NCBI GenBank assembly: GCA_035540935.1
Contig: DATLFS010000118.1
Coordinates: forward strand, 1-61,698
Reading direction: 5' to 3'
DNA length: 61,698 bases
Source of the DNA: DATLFS01 sp035540935
GTDB taxonomy: Bacteria; Actinomycetota; CADDZG01; WHSQ01
The notes below the pieces were generated by a model that made no database searches, was not told the origin of the DNA, and was given only the letters and a program-made list of their open reading frames with translations. Below are positions 16,298-24,107 of this stretch, piece after piece. Position 1 is the first letter of the stretch; every line of letters starts with the position of its first letter. Both the position numbers and the translations under genes were made by a program.

Positions 16298-16956
16298 TCG
16301 AGGTCGAGGGACTCACCGTCGTCTTCGGCCGGACGACCGCGCTCGACTCCGTCACGCTCAGCATCGGTGAGGGCGTCACGGGCCTGTTCGGCCAGAACGG
16401 CTCGGGTAAGTCGACGCTGCTGCGGACGATGGCCGGCTTGCAGCGGCCGTCTTCGGGCAGCGTCGTCGTGCTGGGTCGCGCCGCCGCCGCCCGCGACGAG
16501 GCGTTCGCGCGCGAGATCGGATACGCGGGTCATGCCACCGGCCTCTATCCGTCGCTCACCCTCGCCGAGAACCTCGAGCTCTTCGCCGCGCTGCATGGCG
16601 CGCCGTCCGGACGCCCCGCCGAGGTGATGGAGGCCCTCGATCTCTCGCCGCGCGCGCGTACTCCGGTCGCCGAGCTGTCGGCCGGCCTGCGGAGGCGCGC
16701 CGCGGTGGCGCGCGCCCTCCTTCACGACCCGCGCGTCCTCCTGCTCGACGAGCCGTACGCGAACCTCGACGACGACGCCGCCGCGGCGGTGTCGGCCGCG
16801 ATAGTCGCGTGGCGGCGGCCCGGCCGCGCGGCCGTGATCGCGACCCACGGGGCCAAGCGGGTTAAGCCCTACGCCGATGCCGGGATCATCCTCACGCGCG
16901 GGCGCGTTCAGATCGCCGGTGGCTACCGCGGCGCGGAAGGAGCGGTCGCGCCGTGA
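16294..16956 (+). CDS. ccmA: heme exporter ABC ATPase CcmA
   Basis: ABC ATPase, 220 aa, with Walker A GQNGSGKST, the degenerate signature LSAGLRRR, Walker B VLLLDEPYANLD and switch His in THGAK. With CcmB, CcmC and CcmD it forms the complex that loads or releases holo-CcmE. The ATG overlaps the previous stop (ATGA) and its stop overlaps the ccmB start (GTGA). The C-terminus is short. Confidence 0.9.
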   Translation: MIEVEGLTVVFGRTTALDSVTLSIGEGVTGLFGQNGSGKSTLLRTMAGLQRPSSGSVVVLGRAAAARDEAFAREIGYAGHATGLYPSLTLAENLELFAALHGAPSGRPAEVMEALDLSPRARTPVAELSAGLRRRAAVARALLHDPRVLLLDEPYANLDDDAAAAVSAAIVAWRRPGRAAVIATHGAKRVKPYADAGIILTRGRVQIAGGYRGAEGAVAP

Positions 16957-17657
16957 GCGAGCAGACCTTCGTGGCGAAGACCCTGACGCTGGCGCGCAAG
17001 GACCTGCGCATCGAGACGCGCGCGTGGGACACGCTTCCGCCGATGGCGGCGTTCGCCCTTGCCGTCACGCTGCTGCTCTCGTTCACGCTGCCGGCGCGCG
17101 GCGCGCCGGGCGCGCCGCGCGACCTCGACACCGTTCTGGCGGGCTTCTTCTGGATCACGGTCCTGTTCGCCGGCCTCATCGGCTTCGCCCGCACGTTCGA
17201 GACCGAGCGCAGCGACGGCGCCCTCGAAGCTCTCCTCCTCGCACCCCTCGATCGCTCCGGGTTGTTCCTCGCGAAGGCGACGGCCAACCTCGTCTACATC
17301 GTTCTCGTGGAGGCGCTGCTCCTGCCCGCGTTCATCTTGTTCTTCTCGCTCACGGTCGGGCCCGGCCTCGCCGCGCTCCTCGTCTTGATCGTCCTCGTCG
17401 ACGTCGGCTTCGTCGCCGTCGGCACGCTCTTCGCCGCGGTCGCCGCGCAGACGCGGAGCCGCGAGCTGGTGCTGCCGATCCTGGCGCTGCCGGCGCTCGT
17501 CCCGATCTTCATCGCGGCGGTCGAGCTGACCGGCGAACTGATCGGCGGCGCATCGCTCAACGCCCTTGCAAATGCAGGATGGTTCGGCATCCTGGTCGTA
17601 TCCGACATCGTGTTCGGCGTGATCGCCGCGCTCGCCTTCGACTTCATCCTGGATTGA
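16953..17657 (+). CDS. ccmB: heme exporter permease CcmB
   Basis: Permease of 234 aa with six helices. The family stretch DLRIETRAWDTLPPM and the cytosolic loop FARTFETERSDGALEALLLAP are characteristic of CcmB. It partners CcmA. GTG start overlapping the ccmA stop; its TGA stop overlaps the following peptidase ATG (TGATG), so the peptidase genes are on the same transcript. Confidence 0.92.
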   Translation: MSEQTFVAKTLTLARKDLRIETRAWDTLPPMAAFALAVTLLLSFTLPARGAPGAPRDLDTVLAGFFWITVLFAGLIGFARTFETERSDGALEALLLAPLDRSGLFLAKATANLVYIVLVEALLLPAFILFFSLTVGPGLAALLVLIVLVDVGFVAVGTLFAAVAAQTRSRELVLPILALPALVPIFIAAVELTGELIGGASLNALANAGWFGILVVSDIVFGVIAALAFDFILD

Positions 17658-18718
17658 TGCGGAAGACCACCTTTGTCCTGATAACCGCGCTGCTCCTCGC
17701 CGCTTGCAACGGCTCCCCCGAGGTGTACGAGGTTCCTCCCGGGGGTGCCGCCGCGGCCGGTGAAGGCGCCGACGGCGAACTCATCCTGCCCGAGCCGATC
17801 CCCGCGGCGCCGGCTTACTCGGTCCGCGTGCCGAAACCGCTCGGGGACCGGGACCTCGAACGGTTGTCGAAGGTTCAGGGTGTCGCGGTCGCCTCGCCCG
17901 TGCGGGTCCGGCGTGTCCCGGTGAAGGTCCGCAAGAAGCGCGTGCGGCTCCGCGTCGGCGCCGTCGAGTCACTCGAGTTCCGCGCCGTCGCACCTCCGGC
18001 GATGCGAGATGCCGACTTCGTGTGGATGTCGCTCATCACTGGCGACGCGGTCGTGACCTTCGCGGCCGCCGACCGGCTCGGGCTCCGGCCGGGCGAGGCG
18101 GTCAACATGCCCGGGGTCGGCCCCGTGGCCGTCGGCGCCTGGTCGGACAACGGTCGCCCGGCGGTCGCCGACATCCTGGTCGACGAGCAGCATCTCGAGG
18201 CGCTCGGCGCGGGACCGCCGCGGCTGGTGCTGGTGGGGGCGAAGACGGGCGTGACCCTCGAGACGCTCGGGCGCGACATAAAGAAGGTATTGCCGCGGGC
18301 GCGCCTGAGGCGGCTCACGCCGACGGCGGGCCCGGACCGGAGGGCGCCCGCCCCCCGGGTGGTCACCACCACGACCAGCACGAGCGCCTCGATCACCGGG
18401 CTGCATCCGACGCTGTCGGCCGCCGTCCAGCAGCTCATCGCCGCCTCAGGCGGACGGGTGTGGCTCGTGTCGGGCTACCGCTCGACCGCCCACCAGCAGC
18501 TCCTGTGGCAGGCGGCGCTGGCGCGCTACGGGAGCGCGGAGGCCGCCGACAACTGGGTGGCGCCGCCGGGCAGCTCGAATCACGAGAGAGGCTTGGCGGT
18601 GGATCTCGGCGGCGACCTCGAGTACGCCGCGGCGCTGGCGGCCCGGCTCAAACTCCCGCTCTGGCGGCCGATGTCCTGGGAACCATGGCACTTCGAGCTG
18701 ATCGGATCCCGAGGCTGA
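17657..18718 (+). CDS. lipoprotein D-Ala-D-Ala carboxypeptidase, VanY-like (M15B)
   Basis: Lipoprotein of 353 aa: lipobox LLAAC (Cys17), an unassigned domain (about 45-235), a Thr/Ser linker, and a C-terminal M15 peptidase domain. The zinc and substrate motifs are SGYRSTAHQQ, SNHERGLAVDL (His and Asp) and EPWHFEL. The family trims peptidoglycan stem peptides. The N-terminal domain is shared with the next gene (FRAVAPPAMRDADFVW and LGRDIKKVLPRARLRRLTP), showing tandem duplication. It lies between ccmB and ccmC and is translationally coupled to ccmB, which is unexpected. Confidence 0.85.
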   Translation: MRKTTFVLITALLLAACNGSPEVYEVPPGGAAAAGEGADGELILPEPIPAAPAYSVRVPKPLGDRDLERLSKVQGVAVASPVRVRRVPVKVRKKRVRLRVGAVESLEFRAVAPPAMRDADFVWMSLITGDAVVTFAAADRLGLRPGEAVNMPGVGPVAVGAWSDNGRPAVADILVDEQHLEALGAGPPRLVLVGAKTGVTLETLGRDIKKVLPRARLRRLTPTAGPDRRAPAPRVVTTTTSTSASITGLHPTLSAAVQQLIAASGGRVWLVSGYRSTAHQQLLWQAALARYGSAEAADNWVAPPGSSNHERGLAVDLGGDLEYAAALAARLKLPLWRPMSWEPWHFELIGSRG

Positions 18719-19872
18719 GCCGCGCCCTCGCGGCCGTCGTCGCCGTCCTGCTGACGGCCGCCTGCGGCGCGCGCGACGACGTCTTCGAGACGCCGCCCGG
18801 GCTCCTCACCGAGAACGGGACGCTCGAGCTGCCGCCCGCGGTCCCCGCCGCGCCGGCCTTCGTCGTCAGCAGCGAGTCGCCGCCGGAGGATCTGGTCGGC
18901 TCGGTCCAGGAGACGCCGGGAGTCGCAGTCGCCGCTCCGGTCAGCCTCCGCCGGGTTCGGGTGGAAGGTCCCGCGGGCGCAGCGCGCCTCACGATCGGAA
19001 TGGTCCGCCCGCTCCAGTTCCGCTCCGTCGCCCCACCCGCCACGAGAGACGCCGACTTCGTGTGGTTCGCGCTGCTCTCGGGGCGCGCGGTGGTGACCTT
19101 CGAGGCGGCGGACGAACTCGGCCTCGACGAGGCGGGGGAGGTGCGGATCGCGGGAGTCGGAGACCTCGCGGTCGGCGCGTTCGCGGAGAACGGGACGCCG
19201 GAGAACGTGGCCGACGTGCTCGTCTCCGCCGAGTCCCCGACCGGCGAGGCGCTGAGCGCCGAGGCAGGCACGGTCGTCGTCGGAGCCGAGACCGGAACCG
19301 TGCTCGAACGGCTCGGGCGCGACCTGAAGCGCTCCGTCCCCGGCGCACGGCTCCGGCGGCTCACTCCCGAGGCGAACGCGCGCCCGCAGCCGGGCGGCGG
19401 CCGCGCCCCGGCGCCGGCCGGCGGCTCCTCGAACGGCGCCATCGGGGCGATGTCCTTCGAGATCCTCAAAGACGGCTTCATCCGGCCCGACCCCGTGTGG
19501 GTGCGGAGCAACATCGCCAGCGCCCCGGTGCCGGTCTTGGGGACGATCACCTGCCACCGGCTGATGTTCCCGCAGCTCCGCGGCGCCCTGACCGAGATCC
19601 AGCAACGTGGCCTCGACCGGCTGATCCGGCCGGGCGACTACGGCGGCTGCTTCGTGCCGCGCTTCATCGACCGCGACCCGTCGAAGCCGCTCTCGATGCA
19701 TGCCTTCGGGCTCGCGGTCGATCTGAACGTCTCTACCAACGGCCTCGGTACCCGCGGCGATATCGATCCCCGCATCGTCGAGGTGTTCGAGAAGTGGGGC
19801 TTCGAATGGGGCGGCAGGTGGAGCCGACCCGATCCGATGCATTTCGAGCTCGACCGCCTGCTATCCAACTGA
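18685..19872 (+). CDS. lipoprotein M15 peptidase, second paralogue
   Basis: Lipoprotein of 395 aa with lipobox LTAAC (Cys27). Its N-terminal domain is homologous to the preceding protein (FRSVAPPATRDADFVW; LGRDLKRSVPGARLRRLTP). The peptidase domain belongs to a different M15 branch: CHRLMFPQLRGAL, SMHAFGLAVDLN and DPMHFELDR, closer to the M15C L-Ala-D-Glu type. The ATG at 18685 lies 34 bp inside the previous gene. The two genes share a front domain but differ in catalytic domain, so they probably cut different bonds in peptidoglycan. Confidence 0.82.
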   Translation: MALRADRIPRLSRALAAVVAVLLTAACGARDDVFETPPGLLTENGTLELPPAVPAAPAFVVSSESPPEDLVGSVQETPGVAVAAPVSLRRVRVEGPAGAARLTIGMVRPLQFRSVAPPATRDADFVWFALLSGRAVVTFEAADELGLDEAGEVRIAGVGDLAVGAFAENGTPENVADVLVSAESPTGEALSAEAGTVVVGAETGTVLERLGRDLKRSVPGARLRRLTPEANARPQPGGGRAPAPAGGSSNGAIGAMSFEILKDGFIRPDPVWVRSNIASAPVPVLGTITCHRLMFPQLRGALTEIQQRGLDRLIRPGDYGGCFVPRFIDRDPSKPLSMHAFGLAVDLNVSTNGLGTRGDIDPRIVEVFEKWGFEWGGRWSRPDPMHFELDRLLSN

Positions 19873-19900
19873 TCCTCCCGGAGGCGCGACCGGGCGACGG

Positions 19901-19906
19901 TAGGCT
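19901..19906 (+). promoter_or_regulatory. putative internal -10 box (TAGGCT) of ccmC
   Basis: TAGGCT lies 7 nt before the ccmC GTG, in the 41-nt gap after the peptidase gene. It suggests ccmCD can be transcribed separately as a leaderless mRNA. Confidence 0.4.
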
Positions 19907-19913
19907 GCAGGGC

Positions 19914-20645
19914 GTGAAGGGATCGCACTCGCTCGACCGCCTGCGTCTCCTCGGAGCCGCGGCGTGGGCCGCGGTCGCGGTGTCTCTCGCTCTCATCTTC
20001 TTCGTTGCCCGCGAGGCGGTCGCGGCCATGGGCGGCCAGCTCCAGAGGATCTTCTACGTGCACGTGCCGTCGGCCTGGATCGCCTACCTCGCGTTCGCGA
20101 TCGTGTTCGTCGCCTCGATCGCGTTCCTGCGGACGAACTCCCGCCGTTGGGATCTCCTGGCGCACGCGGCGGCCGAAGTCGGGGTCGTCTTCTGCACGCT
20201 CGTCTTGATCACGGGCCCGATCTGGGCGCGGCCGGTCTGGGGCACGTGGTGGCAGTGGGACGCGCGCCTCACCTCGGCTTTCGTGCTGTGGCTGACCTAC
20301 GTCGGCTACCTCTTCTTGAGGTCGTTCGCAACCGATCCCGGCCGGGCCGGCCGCGTCGCCGCGGTCGTCGGCATCGCCGGGTTCGTGAACGTCCCGATCG
20401 TGCATTTCTCCGTCCGCTGGTGGCGGACGCTGCACCCCCAGGGCCCGACGCCGGCCGACCCGAGCACCGGCTCCGGCCTCGGCGCGCCGGAGATGCTCGC
20501 TTTCTTCGTTTCGCTCGCCGCGTTCACGCTCCTGTTCGCCTACCTGCTCGCCGTGCGGGTGCGACTCGGTCGTCTCGCGGATCGGGCCGAAGCCGTCGAG
20601 GTACTGGACGCGCGCGACCGGCATCCGGTGGAGGCGACGGCGTGA
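19914..20645 (+). CDS. ccmC: heme exporter protein CcmC
   Basis: Six-helix heme-handling protein, 243 aa. The WWD motif reads GTWWQWDARLTSAF, and the flanking periplasmic His residues are in YVHVPSAW and VHFSVRWWRTLH. CcmC transfers heme to CcmE. GTG start with a TAGGCT box just upstream; the stop overlaps ccmD (GTGA). Confidence 0.93.
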   Translation: MKGSHSLDRLRLLGAAAWAAVAVSLALIFFVAREAVAAMGGQLQRIFYVHVPSAWIAYLAFAIVFVASIAFLRTNSRRWDLLAHAAAEVGVVFCTLVLITGPIWARPVWGTWWQWDARLTSAFVLWLTYVGYLFLRSFATDPGRAGRVAAVVGIAGFVNVPIVHFSVRWWRTLHPQGPTPADPSTGSGLGAPEMLAFFVSLAAFTLLFAYLLAVRVRLGRLADRAEAVEVLDARDRHPVEATA

Positions 20646-20773
20646 GCGACGTGGCGTGGTTGTTCGTCGCGTTCCTCGCGGTGTGGGCGGGGATCGGGGC
20701 GTACCTGTTCACGATCGCGGCGCGGCAGAGACGGCTGGAGCGCCGTCTCGAAGACCTCGAGTCGCGACGCTGA
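20642..20773 (+). CDS. ccmD: heme exporter protein CcmD
   Basis: Very small protein, 43 aa, with one helix (WLFVAFLAVWAGIGAYLF) followed by a basic helix RQRRLERRLEDLE. Size, topology, position right after ccmC and the GTGA overlap all fit CcmD, which stabilises the CcmABC-CcmE complex. Confidence 0.8.
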   Translation: MSDVAWLFVAFLAVWAGIGAYLFTIAARQRRLERRLEDLESRR

Positions 20774-20835
20774 CGCGCCGTCCGCACGAACGCGCGAAGT
20801 CGCAGGTCAGGGCGCAAATTCACAAGCGCGGTTAT

Positions 20836-20864
20836 TTGCCGTCCCTCGCGGCCGCCCGTAATAT
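20836..20864 (+). promoter_or_regulatory. promoter of the quinol:cytochrome c oxidoreductase operon
   Basis: TTGCCG (20836-20841), a 17-nt spacer, and TAATAT (20859-20864). The ATG at 20874 is 9 nt after the -10 box and no Shine-Dalgarno sequence is present, so the transcript is probably leaderless. Confidence 0.55.
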
Positions 20865-20873
20865 GGCGCCGCC

Positions 20874-21239
20874 ATGAGAGACCGCCTCTTCCGGATCACC
20901 GACAAAGAGATGACCTGGACGCGGGCGATCTTGCTGGGCAGCCTGATCTGGATCCTCCTGATCATCGGGACGGGCCAGGTGCCCTCGTTCATCATCTATT
21001 GGATCGATCAGAACGTGGCATCCGTGATCGACTTCTCCAAGAACATCCCCGGAGTGAACGACGAAGGGCTCAACCCGAAGCAGATCCAGATCGTCCGCGA
21101 CCTCATCGCGAACGGCGTGCAGATGGGCTTCCTCATCGTCCTCCTGGCGTTCGCGTACTTCTGGCAAAAGAGCAAGCAGAAGCGCCTCGGCCTCAGAGGC
21201 CTGCAGGATCCCGTCAAGGGCTACATGTCGGGCAAGTAG
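20874..21239 (+). CDS. small membrane protein, first gene of the b6-type complex operon
   Basis: Unrecognised 121-aa protein with two membrane helices (about 16-38 and 78-97) separated by a roughly 40-residue loop, and a basic C-terminal tail. It is followed after 12 nt by a ferredoxin gene and then by cytochrome b, Rieske and cytochrome c genes. It may be an accessory subunit or a docking protein for the ferredoxin; nothing in the sequence shows a cofactor site. Confidence 0.75.
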   Translation: MRDRLFRITDKEMTWTRAILLGSLIWILLIIGTGQVPSFIIYWIDQNVASVIDFSKNIPGVNDEGLNPKQIQIVRDLIANGVQMGFLIVLLAFAYFWQKSKQKRLGLRGLQDPVKGYMSGK

Positions 21240-21251
21240 AAGGTCGAGCGA

Positions 21252-21674
21252 ATGCCGAAGGCACCCGAGCCGCGGAAGATGGAGATCATCGAGAAGCCCA
21301 TCTTCCGAACCGATTACGAGATGCAGCTGGTCGATTCCGACTGGCTGAAGGGCGCGGTCAAGCCGAAGAACTTCATCGACTTCATCCCCGAGCAGTGCAT
21401 CCTCTGCGAGGGCTGCGTCGACATCTGTCCCTGGTATTGCATCCACATGGTCGATCCGGCCGCGGTGGAAGAGGCCGGCAACGTCGAGCTAGCGCGCATG
21501 ATGGGCGCGAACGACATCTTGTTCTTGATCGACGACAACGCGTGCACGAGGTGCAACCTCTGCGTCGAACGCTGCCCCACCGGCGCGATCGTCCAGAGCC
21601 AGGTCGCAGGCGGTAAGCGGAAGACGGGGGCCCGCGCCATGGGTGCGGTCCCGCAATCTCAGAAGGCGTCGTAG
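21252..21674 (+). CDS. 2[4Fe-4S] ferredoxin of the cytochrome b complex operon
   Basis: A 140-aa protein with two complete [4Fe-4S] motifs: Cys49-Cys52-Cys55-Cys59 (CILCEGCVDICP) and Cys98-Cys101-Cys104-Cys108 (CTRCNLCVERCP). The N-terminal 45 and C-terminal 30 residues are extensions, and there is no membrane helix. The cluster spacing resembles NuoI-type and polyferredoxin domains. It ends 13 nt before the TTG start of the cytochrome b gene, whose Shine-Dalgarno sequence AGGAGG begins within the ferredoxin stop codon. It may donate electrons to, or accept them from, the cytochrome b complex. Confidence 0.9.
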   Translation: MPKAPEPRKMEIIEKPIFRTDYEMQLVDSDWLKGAVKPKNFIDFIPEQCILCEGCVDICPWYCIHMVDPAAVEEAGNVELARMMGANDILFLIDDNACTRCNLCVERCPTGAIVQSQVAGGKRKTGARAMGAVPQSQKAS

Positions 21675-21687
21675 GAGGAGCACGGAG

Positions 21688-22461
21688 TTGGCCAAGTCGG
21701 AACGTTGGAACCCGAAGGAGAAGCTCGCCGAGCGCCTCGACGACCTCCATTCGAGCCAGCTATGGCGCGCGATCTTCCGGCCGGGCTCGATCTTCCGGCG
21801 CGGCTACGCCGACTCTCCCCGCAACCGCGCCTATGTCGTGATGAACTCGCTCCTGTATCACCTTCACCCCGTGAAGGTGAAGCGCCACGGGATCAAGCTC
21901 TCCTACACGCTCTGCCTCGGCGGTCTGTCGTTCTTCCTCTTCATCCTGCTGACGATCACCGGCATCTACCTGATGTTCTTCTACCGGCCGAGCGTCGAAG
22001 CCGTGTACGGAGACATGCTGAGGCTCCAGACGCAGGTCTCGTTCGGGCTGTTGGTGCGCAACCTCCACCGCTGGGGAGCCCACCTGATGGTGATCACGGT
22101 GTTCCTGCACATGGCGCGCGTCTTCTACACCGGCGCCTACAAGCCGCCGCGGGAGTTCAACTGGGTCGTCGGCGTCATCCTCCTTCTTCTGACGCTCCTC
22201 CTGGCGTTCACCGGCTACCTCCTCCCGTGGGACCAGCTCGCCGTCTGGGCGGTCACGGTGGGAACGGAGATGATGAAGAACTCGCCGGTCATCGGCGACC
22301 AGGTGCAGTTCGCGCTGCTCGGCGGGCCCATCATCGGGGCCGAGACGCTGCTCCGGTGGTACACCCTGCACGTGCTGTTCCTGCCTTTCATCATCGTGAT
22401 CTTCATCTCGATCCATTTCTGGCGCGTCCGTAAGGACGGCGGCATCTCGGGCCCGATGTAG
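21688..22461 (+). CDS. cytochrome b, b6-type (N-terminal half)
   Basis: Four-helix cytochrome b, 257 aa, split from subunit IV as in b6f and Firmicutes complexes. The bis-His ligands are His127/His141 and His228/His243. The second pair is spaced by 15 residues, as in b6, not 14 as in bc1. Cys76 (SYTLCLGG) lies 51 residues before His127, exactly the spacing of the heme ci-binding Cys35 to His86 in chloroplast b6. The start is TTG with AGGAGG 9 nt upstream; upstream ATGs lie within the ferredoxin gene. Quinol oxidation occurs together with subunit IV and the Rieske protein. Confidence 0.93.
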   Translation: MAKSERWNPKEKLAERLDDLHSSQLWRAIFRPGSIFRRGYADSPRNRAYVVMNSLLYHLHPVKVKRHGIKLSYTLCLGGLSFFLFILLTITGIYLMFFYRPSVEAVYGDMLRLQTQVSFGLLVRNLHRWGAHLMVITVFLHMARVFYTGAYKPPREFNWVVGVILLLLTLLLAFTGYLLPWDQLAVWAVTVGTEMMKNSPVIGDQVQFALLGGPIIGAETLLRWYTLHVLFLPFIIVIFISIHFWRVRKDGGISGPM

Positions 22462-22477
22462 GCGAGGGGACGATTCG

Positions 22478-23281
22478 ATGGCGACTCCCGAAGAGATCTA
22501 CGAACAGGTACTGAAAGAGGAGACCGACAAGGGCTCCTCGCCCGCGGTGGCGCAGGCGCGCGCGAAAGCGGCGCGGGTGCGCGCCGAGCGCGGCTCGAAG
22601 GATCCGGCGAAGCCCGATCCGGCGACCGCGCCGCGCAAGGGGGGCGAGGCGGCCAAGGCACCCGACGAGAAGGCCCCCGCGGCCGCCGCCGCGACCAAGC
22701 CGGCCGCGGCGCGTCCCGCGGCGCGGAAGCCGGCCGGTGCTCCGGCGGGCAAGGCGGCTGCCGGAGGTAACGGCGCCGCGGTGCCCGAGCGCGTTCAGCG
22801 CCTCCTCGCGGTGGTGAAGCCCGAGGCGATCCAGCGGGTCGAGCGCCAGCCGATGGACCGCGTCAACGTGTGGCCCCACCTGATGGCCGCGGAGTTCGTC
22901 TCACTCCTGGTCGTGATGGCGCTACTCACGATCTTCTCGACGATCGTCAACGCGCCGCTGCGGGAGCTCGCCAACTTCAACCAGACGCCGAACCCGTCGA
23001 AGGCGCCGTGGTACTTCCTCGGTCTGCAGGAGCTGCTCCGTTACTTCCACCCGCAGGTCGCCGGCGTGACCATCCCCACGGTCGTGATCATCGGGTTGAT
23101 GGCGGCTCCGTTCATCGACCGAAACCCGTCGACCAGACCCGACGACAGGAAGCTCGCGATTGTCGTCTTCTCGTTCTTCATGTTGACGTTCGCGGTGCTG
23201 ACCATCATCGGTATGTTCTTCCGAGGCCCCGGGTTCAACTTCACGTTCCCGTGGTCGGACGGCATCTTCTTCGAGTTGTAG
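22478..23281 (+). CDS. cytochrome b subunit IV-like protein with long N-terminal extension
   Basis: A 267-aa protein. Residues 1-105 are a hydrophilic, Ala/Lys/Pro-rich low-complexity extension. The remainder is the three-helix C-terminal half of cytochrome b (subunit IV type). The Qo-site motif is NPSKAPWYFLGLQELL, in the PEWY/PDWY position. The extension is not found in classical subunit IV and may be a cytosolic tether or docking arm. GAGGGG lies upstream of the ATG. Confidence 0.9.
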   Translation: MATPEEIYEQVLKEETDKGSSPAVAQARAKAARVRAERGSKDPAKPDPATAPRKGGEAAKAPDEKAPAAAAATKPAAARPAARKPAGAPAGKAAAGGNGAAVPERVQRLLAVVKPEAIQRVERQPMDRVNVWPHLMAAEFVSLLVVMALLTIFSTIVNAPLRELANFNQTPNPSKAPWYFLGLQELLRYFHPQVAGVTIPTVVIIGLMAAPFIDRNPSTRPDDRKLAIVVFSFFMLTFAVLTIIGMFFRGPGFNFTFPWSDGIFFEL

Positions 23282-23303
23282 CGACGAGCAGAAAAGGAGT
23301 TCC

Positions 23304-24098
23304 GTGAGCCCGGGAACCATCGCCCTCATCGTGATCGCCGCGAGCGTCGCCCTCTGGGCGCTCTTCATGGCGAACATCACGATCATGCGGCAGCGGAAGG
23401 CGCGCAAGGCTTTCGCCGCGCCGGCGGCGCCCGAGGGTCCGGCTCCCGTCCCGTCGAAGCACGAGGCGCCCGAGCCCGAGGTCACCGTAACGAAGGTCCC
23501 GGAGCGCCAGCGCAAGCCGCTGACACCCGAGCAGCTTGCGGTCTCCCGCAGGCAGTTCCTCAACCGCGCGTGGAGCGCGTCGTTCGGCGTCTTCCTCGGC
23601 GTCTTCGGGATGAGCACGCTGTCGTTCCTGTGGCCGCGCCTAACCGGTGGCTTCGGGACGCGCATCACGGTCGGCGACCACGAGGACATCCTGGCCGAGG
23701 TGGGCCCCGACGGTGGCTTCAAGCCTCGCTTCGTGGCCGAGGGCAGGTTCTGGCTCACCTATTACGACGGCACGGGCGAGGAGCCGTCCTACGACCTGGT
23801 GAACGCGGGCGACACCCAGCTCCTCGCGCTCTACCGGAAGTGCGTCCACCTCGGCTGCTCGGTACCGCACTGCGAGACGTCGTCGCTGTTCGAGTGCCCC
23901 TGCCACGGCTCGAAGTACCGGCTGAACGGCGAGTTCTACAGCGGTCCCGCGCCCCGGGGCCTCGACCGGTTCCCGGTCGAGATCGAGGGCGGCAACGTGG
24001 TGGTCGACACCGGCGCTCTCGTCACGGGCCCGCCGCGCGGCGTGAACACCTGGGACCGGTTCGCCGAGCCGGTCGGACCCCTCTGCGTGCCCGACTAA
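23304..24098 (+). CDS. Rieske iron-sulfur protein
   Basis: A 264-aa protein with a first membrane helix at 5-25, a Pro-rich cytosolic stretch, a second helix at about 88-110 and a Rieske domain. The cluster ligands are Cys180, His182, Cys198 and His201, with the stabilising disulfide Cys185/Cys200 (CVHLGC and CPCHGS boxes). The GPAPRGLDRFPV segment follows as usual. It takes one electron from quinol and passes it to cytochrome c. GTG start with AAAGGAG upstream. Confidence 0.95.
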   Translation: MSPGTIALIVIAASVALWALFMANITIMRQRKARKAFAAPAAPEGPAPVPSKHEAPEPEVTVTKVPERQRKPLTPEQLAVSRRQFLNRAWSASFGVFLGVFGMSTLSFLWPRLTGGFGTRITVGDHEDILAEVGPDGGFKPRFVAEGRFWLTYYDGTGEEPSYDLVNAGDTQLLALYRKCVHLGCSVPHCETSSLFECPCHGSKYRLNGEFYSGPAPRGLDRFPVEIEGGNVVVDTGALVTGPPRGVNTWDRFAEPVGPLCVPD

Positions 24099-24107
24099 GG
24101 AGACGAC

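Noticed and set aside
18580..19842. 420-aa minus-strand open frame
   Set aside because: Antisense to the second M15 peptidase gene.
20819..20825. TTCACAA Rex half-site upstream of the cytochrome b operon
   Set aside because: The other half (CAGGGCG) does not match the consensus.
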